From: CAINDR01 sp964495615
GTDB lineage: Bacteria > Patescibacteriota > Patescibacteriia > Patescibacteriales > UBA12465
Direction of reading: 5' to 3'
NCBI GenBank assembly: GCA_964495615.1
Contig: CAZBVX010000008.1
Span: 1-23,998, forward strand
Length of the DNA stretch: 23,998 nucleotides
Part shown: positions 8,303-15,707 of the stretch, piece after piece
Position numbering within the stretch: the first letter of the stretch is position 1
How the letters are laid out: the number at the start of each line of letters is the position of its first letter
Notes under the pieces: model-generated
The model's database searches: none
Told to the model about the DNA's origin: nothing
Seen by the model: only the letters and a program-made list of their open reading frames with translations
Program-made: the position numbers and the translations under genes

Positions 8303-9523
8303 ATGAATAAAAAAACAAAAAACATTTCTGAAAAAAACCAAAAATATTTAGGATTTAACAATCTTTCTTTTGTGACCATTGTTTCTTCGGCTTTTATCTC
8401 TCTGGTGGTTGGTATAATTGCTTGTCTTTTGGTTTTGCCTCACTTTGTTGATTCTTTTGGTCCCGATGTCAAAGTCTCAGATTACAACTGGAGCGACTCT
8501 GGATTGATAATCCGCAATCCAAAAACTGTAGTTGTTAATCAGGATGTGAAAGTTGAGGAAAGTATCAATTCAGTTTCTGCTAGCATCATCAAATTTTATC
8601 CTCGCCTCAATGCTTCTTCAACCGAAACAATTGATCAAAAAATAGATTCCGAAAAATATTATTTGTTAAAAAATTTTTTTGCTTCCGGCGTGATCATGTC
8701 TGCTGATGGCTGGGTGCTTGCCGTTTGGCCGAACAACGGAAAAGATAAAGATCTTGATTTAAAAAAACTTATCGGAAACTATGAGGCTTTAAGCGCTGAT
8801 GGGAAAGTATATAATATTGATCAGGTGATTTTTGCCAGTAAAAATGAAAACGATAAGATCAAGGCAAAATATCTTCCGCTGCTTATTCATTTGGCTGGTG
8901 CTAGTAATTTACCAGTACGATCCTTGGCCAAACCGGCAGATTTGAAAATTGGCCAATCGCTATTTTCTTATAATGGCGGTCATTATTTTGATTTTGGTTT
9001 TTTGGCGGATCGCCAAAAAGAAAGTATTCTTCGTTCCAGTGAAGATTTTTCTGAAAAATTAGTTTTAGATTTGGGGGTTTATAGCTCTGATCAGCCTAAT
9101 TATATTTTTAATTTATCCGGCGATCTGCTTGCTTGGCAATCATCAGAAGAAGATGTTTTACCAATTTATCCTTTGAGTTCCAGAATTGGTTCTTTGTTCA
9201 AATTAAAAAAAATCTCTGAGCCTTATTTTGGAGTTAATTATTATAATTTAGCAGACATCAAAATTCCTGGCTTTAATCAAGACAAGGGAGCTTTGATTTA
9301 TTCCTCTGGGAAAAAAGCTGGTGTTATTTCTGAAAGTCCAGCACAAAAAGCAGGCCTAAAAGATGGTGATCTTATTTTAGAAATCAATGGTGAAACAATC
9401 ACTGGTGCCAATGATCTGAGTTCAATTATTCAAAATTATTTTCCGGGACAAGAATTGTTAGTTTCTTATTCACGTTCTGGCGTTAATGCGGAAGTTTCTT
9501 TGAAGCTTGGCGAAATAAAATAA
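8303..9523 (+). CDS. Membrane-anchored PDZ protein with HtrA/DegP-like but catalytically inactive protease domain
   Basis: The 406-residue protein has one N-terminal anchor (about 22-46), an extracytoplasmic body (about 85-300) and a C-terminal PDZ domain (about 306-406) containing SPAQKAGLKDGDLILEINGE. The body follows the trypsin-like HtrA layout: ASGVIMSADGWVLAV corresponds to the strand before the catalytic His, and FNLSGDLLAWQ to the Ser region. However, the His position reads VWPNN, no catalytic Asp is evident, and the GNSGGP serine motif is absent. It therefore looks like a pseudoprotease that may bind misfolded or C-terminal peptides at the cell surface. It opens a cluster with pgk, seven bases upstream of it. 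HtrA family assignment is by pattern; the PDZ domain is secure. Confidence 0.8.
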   Translation: MNKKTKNISEKNQKYLGFNNLSFVTIVSSAFISLVVGIIACLLVLPHFVDSFGPDVKVSDYNWSDSGLIIRNPKTVVVNQDVKVEESINSVSASIIKFYPRLNASSTETIDQKIDSEKYYLLKNFFASGVIMSADGWVLAVWPNNGKDKDLDLKKLIGNYEALSADGKVYNIDQVIFASKNENDKIKAKYLPLLIHLAGASNLPVRSLAKPADLKIGQSLFSYNGGHYFDFGFLADRQKESILRSSEDFSEKLVLDLGVYSSDQPNYIFNLSGDLLAWQSSEEDVLPIYPLSSRIGSLFKLKKISEPYFGVNYYNLADIKIPGFNQDKGALIYSSGKKAGVISESPAQKAGLKDGDLILEINGETITGANDLSSIIQNYFPGQELLVSYSRSGVNAEVSLKLGEIK

Positions 9524-9530
9524 ATATTTT

Positions 9531-10721
9531 ATGAAAATCAAATCAATTAGAAGTGTCAAAAATCTCGAAGGAAAAACGGTTTTGTTGAGAGTTGATTTTA
9601 ATGTACCAATCAAAGATCAAAAAGTTAGAGAAGAATACAAAATAAAAATGTCTCTGCCAACCATTGAGTATCTTTTAAGAAAAGGTGCGCGTGTGGTGGT
9701 GATGAGTCATCTCGGCTCTCCAAAAGGAAAAATAAATCCAGATTTTTCTTTGGCGCCAATTGCCAAATCATTGCAGAAATTATTAACCAAAAGAGCTTAC
9801 AAGAGAAAAATAAAATTTGCTTCCGGCGTGATCAATAAAGAGGTTTTCGAAGAAATCGCTGGATTGAAAAATGGCGAGTTGATTCTTTTGGAAAATTTAC
9901 GTTTTGAAATTGGTGAAGAAAAAAATGAAAGCTCCTTTGCCAAAAAATTAGCTTCTCTCGGGGATCTTTATGTTAATGATGCTTTTGCGGTTTCTCATCG
10001 CGATCAAGCCTCTGTTTCGGCAATCAAAAAATATCTCAATAGTTATGCTGGTTTATTATTGGAGGATGAAGTAATGGCTTTGGCAAAAATTAATAAGCCA
10101 AAACAACCCTTAATTGCCGTGATGGGTGGTTCTAAGGTTGATACCAAGGCGCCTTTGATTGAAAAAATGCACAAGAAGGCAGAATTTGTTTTGATTGGTG
10201 GTGCTTTGGCTAATAATTTTTTTAAAGCCCTCAATTACGAAGTTGGTTCTTCTTTGGTAGATAATGATAGTTTGGTTTTTGCAAAGAAATTTATCAAAAG
10301 GGGGCGCTTGGACCAAAAAATTATTTTACCTTGCGATGTAGTTGTTCTTAATGGTGGTCGATTTATTGCCAAGTCTTCCGACAATCTAACAAAAAAAGAT
10401 CGAATTGTTGATATTGGACCGAAAACTGTGGAGATGTTTGCTTTAATTATTAAAAAAGCAGCCACAATTGTTTGGAATGGTCCAATGGGTTGTTTTGAAG
10501 AAAAGTCTTCAGCGTTTGGAACAATGGCTGTTGGGAGAATTATTGCTGCTCGATCCAAGGGTGTTGCTTGGGGCGTGGTTGGTGGCGGAGAGACCGCTGA
10601 AGCAATCAAGTTAACCAAAATGTCTCAATATATTGATTGGATTTCGACTGCCGGCGGAGCAATGCTTGCTTATTTGGGTGGTGAAAAAATGCCAGGACTA
10701 ACAAAAATAGTTAGCAAATAA
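9531..10721 (+). CDS. pgk: Phosphoglycerate kinase
   Basis: This cytoplasmic enzyme transfers phosphate from 1,3-bisphosphoglycerate to ADP. At 396 residues it has normal length. Recognisable are LLRVDFNVP near residue 18, SHLGSPKG (59-66), LLENLRF, the VNDAF...HR region, the nucleotide-side GGSKVDTK, VWNGPMGCFE and the C-terminal STAGGAMLAYLGG. Two basic residues that hold the 3-phosphoglycerate side in yeast PGK appear substituted: Arg38 by Lys37, and Arg65 of the HLGRP motif by Ser63. The counterparts of Arg121 and Arg168 are kept, so activity remains likely. It is followed after four bases by the enolase homologue, forming a lower-glycolysis cluster. Confidence 0.95.
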   Translation: MKIKSIRSVKNLEGKTVLLRVDFNVPIKDQKVREEYKIKMSLPTIEYLLRKGARVVVMSHLGSPKGKINPDFSLAPIAKSLQKLLTKRAYKRKIKFASGVINKEVFEEIAGLKNGELILLENLRFEIGEEKNESSFAKKLASLGDLYVNDAFAVSHRDQASVSAIKKYLNSYAGLLLEDEVMALAKINKPKQPLIAVMGGSKVDTKAPLIEKMHKKAEFVLIGGALANNFFKALNYEVGSSLVDNDSLVFAKKFIKRGRLDQKIILPCDVVVLNGGRFIAKSSDNLTKKDRIVDIGPKTVEMFALIIKKAATIVWNGPMGCFEEKSSAFGTMAVGRIIAARSKGVAWGVVGGGETAEAIKLTKMSQYIDWISTAGGAMLAYLGGEKMPGLTKIVSK

Positions 10722-10725
10722 AAAT

Positions 10726-12000
10726 ATGTCAAAAATAAAAAAAATATTTGCCCGCGAAATCTTGGATGGCCGCGCTTATTCTAGTTTGGAAGTAAAAATT
10801 ATTCTCGACAACGGAATAGAAACCAAAGCTTCTGCGCCATCAGGAGTTTATTCAAATATTTTTGAACCAAAAGAATTGCGCGATGATCTTGAAGATAATT
10901 CTTTTATTTCGGGTGTTTCGTTGGCTATTCAGAAAGTGGAAACAATTATCGCACCAGCCCTCAAAGGAATGGACCCAAAAAAACAACAAGAAATTGATGA
11001 GTTATTATTAGCCCTGGATGGCACCGAAGACAAGAGTAACTTGGGAATTAATACTATTTTTGCAATTTCAGTTGCTTGTGCCAGGGCGGCTGCTTGTTCA
11101 GAGAAAAAAGAGCTGTATGTTTATTTGATGGATTATTTCAAAATGTCGGCAATCAAAAATTTGCCTCAGCCGATTTTCACTATGTTTAATGGTGGTCTAT
11201 ATGCCGACACAAACCTAGATTTTCAAGAATATTTATTACTAGCAAAAAAAGATGATATCAAAACTAATGTTTTAATGGGTCAAGAAATTTATCAATCGCT
11301 GGGCAGGGTCTTGCGTGAAAATGCTCTTGATTCCGATACTGGTGTCGAAGGAGGTTATGCTCCAAACATGGATTCAAGTATTCAAGCTTTGGAAATGATT
11401 AGAGCGGCGGCCATAAATTCCGATTATCAGCTTGGTGAAGACTTTTCTTTGGGAATCGATTTGGGCGCTTCTTTGTTTTTTGATAAAAATGAAGAAAAGT
11501 ATATTTTTGCTGCTGATCATCAATTAATTAGTAAAAATAATTTAGCAGGAATCTATCAAGAATGGTTTCAGTTGCAAGGAGTGGATTATTTAGAGGATCC
11601 TTTAGCGGAAGATCGTTTTTCTGACTGGCGTGATCTAACTCATTCTCTGGGCAATCAAGTCATTATTGCTGGCGATGATCTTTTCGCTTCTCAGACTAAT
11701 CGTTTGCGACAAGGCTTGAAAGAAAAAGCTGCCAATGCTATGGTGGTAAAACCAGTTCAGTCAGGGACCTTAAGCGAAGTGATTGAATGTGTAAAATTAG
11801 CAAAAAAACATGGCTACAAGCTAATTATTTCCGCTCGTGGCAGTGAAACAAACGATGATTTTATTGCTGATTTTGCGGTGGCCGTTGGTGCGGATTATTT
11901 GAAATCCGGTGCCCCTGCCAGAGGCGAAAGAATTGCCAAATATAATCGCCTTTTAGAAATTGAATTATTATGTCAGGAGAATCTTCAACACAAAAAATAA
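10726..12000 (+). CDS. eno: Enolase homologue with altered active-site loops
   Basis: Enolase dehydrates 2-phosphoglycerate to phosphoenolpyruvate. The 424 residues align along the whole family: AREILDGRA, LDGTEDKSNLG, FNGGLYAD, QEYLL, EGGYAPN, the DLGAS strand, LEDPLAED, GDDLF, KPVQSGTL and AKYNRLLEIE. The Mg2+ ligands Asp245, Glu290 and Asp317, the base Lys342, Lys393, Glu168 and Glu208 are all present. Several other conserved positions are not: the SGASTG loop reads SGVYSN, the HAD histidine is Tyr159, and the SHRSGET loop reads SARGSET, losing the His373 equivalent (Ala370) and a phosphate-contact Ser. It is either a divergent working enolase or a partly retired one. It overlaps the next gene by 31 bases. 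Confidence 0.85.
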   Translation: MSKIKKIFAREILDGRAYSSLEVKIILDNGIETKASAPSGVYSNIFEPKELRDDLEDNSFISGVSLAIQKVETIIAPALKGMDPKKQQEIDELLLALDGTEDKSNLGINTIFAISVACARAAACSEKKELYVYLMDYFKMSAIKNLPQPIFTMFNGGLYADTNLDFQEYLLLAKKDDIKTNVLMGQEIYQSLGRVLRENALDSDTGVEGGYAPNMDSSIQALEMIRAAAINSDYQLGEDFSLGIDLGASLFFDKNEEKYIFAADHQLISKNNLAGIYQEWFQLQGVDYLEDPLAEDRFSDWRDLTHSLGNQVIIAGDDLFASQTNRLRQGLKEKAANAMVVKPVQSGTLSEVIECVKLAKKHGYKLIISARGSETNDDFIADFAVAVGADYLKSGAPARGERIAKYNRLLEIELLCQENLQHKK

Positions 12001-12842
12001 GCGATGACCCTCTTAGTAGGCCGCAATTAGTGGTTTTTTTGCTTTTGGATGGCTGGGGAATTGCTCCAGAGGGCGAAGGTAATGCAATCAACGAAAAAAA
12101 TTCAAAAAATTTTATTAATCTTGTTTCAGAATATCCAGCAACAGTTTTGAAGGTTAATGATTTAAGTGAAGCAAAAAGATACTCTATTCTGGGTTCTTAC
12201 GGCAAATTTTGTCAGTTATTACTTGATCAGGGAATTAGACAGACTTATATTACAGAAAGCGAAAAAGCATCAGCGGTTCTGGCACATTTTGTTGGCCAAG
12301 AAAACGAAGCCAAAGTCGAAACCAAAATTATTTCTTCTCCAATTTGCGATTCTTATAATCTAAACCCAGAAATGTCTCTTGAAGAAGTGGGGCGAGTAGC
12401 AGTCAAAGCAATTAGAGAGAACAAATCAGAATTTATTTTAATTAGTGTTGCTAATCTCGATTTGGTTTCGGTCAGTGGTGATTTTGCAGCTATTCAAAAA
12501 GCGGTTCAGAAGGTTGATAGTTTTATTGGTAAAATTACTGAAGAAGTTTTATTGAAAAAGGGAGTTTTGGTTATTTCTTCAGCTGGCGGCAACGCTGAAA
12601 AAGCAATTGATGTAGTTACTGAATTAACAAACAAAGAAAACACTTTGAATCCAGTCCCTTTTTTGGTAGTTGGGACAGACTACAAAGGCCTTTCTTTGTT
12701 TGGTAAGGATGCCCCTGGCGGCGATTTAAGTTTGCTTGGTCCGACTGGAAATTTGGCAGATATTCCGGTAACTTTACTGAACTTGCTAAAATTTGACGAT
12801 TCTGTTATAATAGAGGGGAAGAATTTGTTAGAAGAAAAATAA
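11970..12842 (+). CDS. Shortened, apparently inactive homologue of cofactor-independent phosphoglycerate mutase
   Basis: The 290 residues follow the two halves of the phosphatase-like domain of iPGM (GpmI, usually about 510): LLLDGWGIAP (24-33) with NAI and EYPATVL, then TESEKASAV, PEMSLEEVG, the ANLDLVSVSG stretch, SSAGGNAEKAID, NTLNPVPFLVVG and a GGDL...GNLADIPVTLLNLL end. The whole inserted phosphotransferase domain (about 230 residues) and the NSEVGH catalytic-serine segment are missing. Metal ligands are replaced: the VGH histidine by Val168, the ADH pair by Ala205-Gly206 and the AHT histidine by Asn224. Only Asp27 and Asp164 remain. I infer a pseudoenzyme with an unknown, perhaps regulatory or scaffolding role. 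The start overlaps enolase by 31 bases; a GTG near 12029 is an alternative. Confidence 0.8.
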   Translation: MSGESSTQKISDDPLSRPQLVVFLLLDGWGIAPEGEGNAINEKNSKNFINLVSEYPATVLKVNDLSEAKRYSILGSYGKFCQLLLDQGIRQTYITESEKASAVLAHFVGQENEAKVETKIISSPICDSYNLNPEMSLEEVGRVAVKAIRENKSEFILISVANLDLVSVSGDFAAIQKAVQKVDSFIGKITEEVLLKKGVLVISSAGGNAEKAIDVVTELTNKENTLNPVPFLVVGTDYKGLSLFGKDAPGGDLSLLGPTGNLADIPVTLLNLLKFDDSVIIEGKNLLEEK

Positions 12843-12886
12843 ATTTTTTTCATTCTTTTAAAAAAGAAAAAAATATACCAAATTGG

Positions 12887-12984
12887 TATAATTTAAAAAT
12901 ATAGCTTTTGTTCAGCGTAAAGTAGTTTTTCTTGTTCGAGCTACTTCGGTATCTTTCATTGTGAAATGCGAGATACCTTTTTTT
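12887..12984 (+). ncRNA. Candidate small RNA or structured 3' UTR with intrinsic terminator
   Basis: An extended -10 element (TGG then TATAAT at 12887-12892) is followed after a plausible start near 12899 by two stem-loops. The first is AAGTAG/CTACTT (12920-12925 with 12941-12946). The second is GGTATCT...AGATACC (12948-12977) ending in seven T. The result would be a transcript of about 85 bases with no obvious ORF. No -35 box is visible, and it could equally be the 3' end of the gpm-like transcript. Confidence 0.35.
12948..12984 (+). terminator. Intrinsic terminator downstream of the pgk-eno-gpm cluster
   Basis: GGTATCT pairs with AGATACC, an inner CATT pairs with AATG around a GTGA loop, and seven T follow. 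Confidence 0.75.
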
Positions 12985-13002
12985 ATTCAAAAAACAAAAA
13001 AG

Positions 13003-13028
13003 CGAACTTTTCAAAGTTCGTTTTTTTT
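13003..13028. terminator. Bidirectional terminator between convergent gene sets
   Basis: CGAACTTT and AAAGTTCG form an 8-base stem with a very short loop. T8 follows on the plus strand and a CTTTTTTG run on the minus strand. It sits ten bases beyond the stop of the convergent PAP2-like gene and can serve both directions. Confidence 0.8.
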
Positions 13029-13037
13029 GTTTCATTT

Positions 13038-13469
13038 TTAGATTAACCAAATAACGATGCTAGCAGCAGCGCCCAGTAAGGCGCCGGCCAGAATTTCAAT
13101 TGGCCGGTGACCGATTTGCTCTAATAGTTTTGGATATAGGTGTTCTTCAATAATTTCATCTTCTTTCAAATCTTCCACCAAAACATTCAAGGTTTTTCCG
13201 TGTTGACCAAGATAATTGCGCAAACCAACTGCGTCAGTAATCACCACTGAAGAAACAACGAGCATGATAGCAAACAAGGGGGAAGTGGCACCTTCTTTTA
13301 GGAGGATAATAATGGCCAGAGAAACAACAGTGGCGGTGTGACTGGAAGGCATACTGGAATAAGCAAAAAAATCTTTGATTTTTAATTTTTTGTGGCGCGA
13401 TTTGAGAGCAAATTTTAAACCTTGAGCGATTAAAAAAGCAACAATTGGAGCCAATAAAAAATCATACAT
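13038..13469 (-). CDS. Divergent PAP2 family protein (DUF212 type)
   Basis: The 143-residue membrane protein has a hydrophobic N-terminus (about 4-24), the signature SMPSSHTATVVSLA (about 39-52), a second hydrophobic segment, the charged VEDLKEDEIIEE region, IGHRPIEILAGALLG and a C-terminal helix. These are the hallmarks of the divergent PAP2 family, relatives of phosphatidic acid phosphatases with histidines in PSSH and GHRP. Natural substrates are unknown; isoprenoid or lipid phosphates are plausible. It starts one base after gyrB ends, with a TAATATG junction, so it is co-transcribed with gyrB. The length is close to the family norm of about 140-160. Confidence 0.9.
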   Translation of the reverse strand: MYDFLLAPIVAFLIAQGLKFALKSRHKKLKIKDFFAYSSMPSSHTATVVSLAIIILLKEGATSPLFAIMLVVSSVVITDAVGLRNYLGQHGKTLNVLVEDLKEDEIIEEHLYPKLLEQIGHRPIEILAGALLGAAASIVIWLI

Positions 13470-13470
13470 A

Positions 13471-15498
13471 TTAAATATCTAAGTTCTTTACTTTCTTGGC
13501 GTGGGTTTGAATAAAGTTTTTGCGCGGAGCAACGTTGTCACCCATTAGCATGTCAAAAATTTGATCAGCTTTGGCGGCATCTTCCACAGTAACTTGTTTC
13601 AAAATGCGTTTTTCAGGATTCATCGTGGTTTCCCATAGTTGATCGGCGTTCATTTCACCCAAACCTTTGTAGCGCTGAATATTGATTCTGCTATTTTTTT
13701 TCTTTTCCTCTTCTTTGTTTGGTGTTTCTTCAACGATCACAATTTCGCCCTCTTCTCCTTCGTCATTTTCTTCCACAACTTCTACAGAGCTGGCAAAGCC
13801 GCCGAGTTCTTCAATAATTCTGTCCTTCTCTTCGTCGCTATAGGCATAGTTGATACTGGTGCCTTTTTTGATTTGATAGAGTGGCGGTTGAGCGATGTAG
13901 ATGTGACCAGAATCGACCAAAGAAGTGAAATAACGATAGAATAAGGTTAAAAGCAAAGTGCAGATATGAGCGCCATCGACGTCGGCATCGGTCATGATGA
14001 TGATGCGATGATAACGAAGTTTTTCCAAATCAATTTGGTCACCAATATTGGTGCCGAGGGCAATGACAATATTTTTGATTTCGTTATTTTGCAGCATTTT
14101 GTCCAAGCGGGTTCTTTCGACGTTCAAAATTTTTCCTCTCAAAGGAAGGATAGCTTGAAAGCGGCGATTGCGTCCTTGTTTGGCAGAGCCACCAGCGGAG
14201 TCTCCCTCAACGATATAGAGTTCACATTCTTCAGCTTTGCGGCTGGAACAATCAGAAAGCTTTCCTGGCAAAGTCATTCCTTCCAAGGCTCCTTTGCGAA
14301 GAATGGTGGCGCGAGCCGATCTGGCCGCCAAACGAGCTTGAGCGGAAAGAGAGCATTTGTTGATGATTGCTTCTGCTTCTTTTGGGTGTTCTTCTAAGAA
14401 GGTGTTGAAAGCTTCACCAAAACTTTGTTCAACATAACCTTTAGTTTCGGCATTGCCAAGTTTTCCTTTGGTTTGTCCTTCAAATTGCGGATCTGGCAGT
14501 TTGACGCTAATAATCGCTGTCAAACCTTCGCGAACATCTTCGCCAGTCAGATTTTCATCTTTTTCTTTTAACAAGTTTTTGCCGCGAGCGTAGTTGTTTA
14601 GGGTTCTAGTCAAAGCGGTGCGGAAGCCAATCAGGTGAGTACCGCCTTCTGGGTTGTGAATATTGTTGGCAAAAGAAAGAACAGTTTCGTTGTATTCGTC
14701 ATTGTATTGTAAAGCAACTTCGACTTTGGTGTCGCCAACACTTTTATCCAAATAAAAAATTGTTTCGTTTTTGACACTTTTGTTGCGGTGCAGGGAACGA
14801 ATATAAGACTTGATTCCGCCTTCAAAATGGAATTTGTATTTTTTGGGACGATGTTCTGGACGTTCGTCAATTACATTAATAGTGATTCCCTTGGTGAGAT
14901 AGGCCTGTTGACGCAAACGGTCCAAAATTTTTCCCCAACTGAAATCTAGTTCTGTAAAAATTGTTGGATCTGGCTTGAAAGTGATAATCGTGCCGCTGCC
15001 AGTTGCTGGCCCGACTAATTTGATTGGAGTTTGCGGAGTGCCAATTTTGTATTCTTGATACCAAGCTTTTCCTTCGCGATGAATTTCAGCTCTTAAATAA
15101 GTACTAAGAGCATTAACTACGGAAACACCAACACCATGAAGACCGCCGGAGACTTTGTAGCCGCCGCCGCCGAATTTTCCACCAGCATGAAGTTTGGTTA
15201 AAACTGTTTCCAGGGCAGAAACACCGGTTACTTTGTGTTTGTCTACTGGAATACCACGCCCATTGTCCTCTACTTTGACCATTCCGTCAGCTAAGAGGGT
15301 GACTGTGACTTCGTCAGCGAAACCAGCCATTGCTTCATCAATACAATTGTCTACAACTTCCCAAATCAAGTGGTGCAAACCAGCAGCAGAAGTGGAGCCG
15401 ATATACATTCCTGGTCTTTTGCGGACCGGATCAAGTCCTTCTAAAACGGTGATTGAATCAGCACCATAGCTGTCTTTTTTTATTTCTTCTTTAGCCAT
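13471..15498 (-). CDS. gyrB: DNA gyrase subunit B
   Basis: GyrB is the ATPase and Toprim subunit of the gyrase heterotetramer that introduces negative supercoils. The 675 residues show the GHKL ATPase (WEVVDN 46-51, DNGRGIP, GGLHGVGVSVVNAL), the transducer domain, Toprim EGDSAGGSAKQGR (about 431-443) and TDADVDGAH (about 503-511), and the C-terminal IQRYKGLGEM...NLDI. Between the DEEKDRIIEEL helix and IQRYKGLGEM there is an extra, very acidic then lysine-rich segment (about 566-604), longer than in most compact GyrBs. The start is preceded by AAAGGAG with a long 13-base gap. A good promoter faces away from tpiA. No gyrA is in the window. Confidence 0.97.
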   Translation of the reverse strand: MAKEEIKKDSYGADSITVLEGLDPVRKRPGMYIGSTSAAGLHHLIWEVVDNCIDEAMAGFADEVTVTLLADGMVKVEDNGRGIPVDKHKVTGVSALETVLTKLHAGGKFGGGGYKVSGGLHGVGVSVVNALSTYLRAEIHREGKAWYQEYKIGTPQTPIKLVGPATGSGTIITFKPDPTIFTELDFSWGKILDRLRQQAYLTKGITINVIDERPEHRPKKYKFHFEGGIKSYIRSLHRNKSVKNETIFYLDKSVGDTKVEVALQYNDEYNETVLSFANNIHNPEGGTHLIGFRTALTRTLNNYARGKNLLKEKDENLTGEDVREGLTAIISVKLPDPQFEGQTKGKLGNAETKGYVEQSFGEAFNTFLEEHPKEAEAIINKCSLSAQARLAARSARATILRKGALEGMTLPGKLSDCSSRKAEECELYIVEGDSAGGSAKQGRNRRFQAILPLRGKILNVERTRLDKMLQNNEIKNIVIALGTNIGDQIDLEKLRYHRIIIMTDADVDGAHICTLLLTLFYRYFTSLVDSGHIYIAQPPLYQIKKGTSINYAYSDEEKDRIIEELGGFASSVEVVEENDEGEEGEIVIVEETPNKEEEKKKNSRINIQRYKGLGEMNADQLWETTMNPEKRILKQVTVEDAAKADQIFDMLMGDNVAPRKNFIQTHAKKVKNLDI

Positions 15499-15561
15499 AT
15501 CAAATAAAAAACTCCTTTTTTAGGGTCTTTTTTTAACCTTTTTATAATAATTTACTCTTAT

Positions 15562-15590
15562 ATTTTAGCAGACAAAAAGCTTTTTGGCAA
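15562..15590 (-). promoter_or_regulatory. Promoter of gyrB
   Basis: On the minus strand TTGCCA (15590-15585), a 17-base spacer and TAAAAT (15567-15562) form a sigma70-type promoter with a TG extension before the -10. The leader before gyrB is about 60 bases. Confidence 0.7.
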
Positions 15591-15641
15591 ACCTTTTTTT
15601 CGCTAATTTCAGCTTGACTTTATTCGCTTTTTCTTTCAAAA

Positions 15642-15670
15642 TTTCCAAAATTTCCTTTTGATGTTATTAT
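15642..15670 (+). promoter_or_regulatory. Possible promoter of tpiA
   Basis: TTTCCA, 17 bases and TATTAT with a preceding TG suggest a moderate promoter 37 bases before the tpiA ATG. An overlapping TATAAA makes the exact -10 uncertain. Confidence 0.45.
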
Positions 15671-15707
15671 AAAAGAAATAGCTTTTTGCTTTTTATCTAA
15701 GAAAAAT

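Noticed and set aside
10235..10618. A 127-codon minus-strand frame inside pgk
   Set aside because: It is fully antisense to conserved pgk motifs, so it is a shadow.
12850..13050. A 66-codon minus-strand frame in the gap after the mutase homologue
   Set aside because: It runs across both hairpin terminators and consists mostly of Lys, Phe and Ser from poly-A and poly-T runs.
13966..14397. A 143-codon plus-strand frame inside gyrB
   Set aside because: It is antisense to the Toprim domain of gyrB and has no family features.
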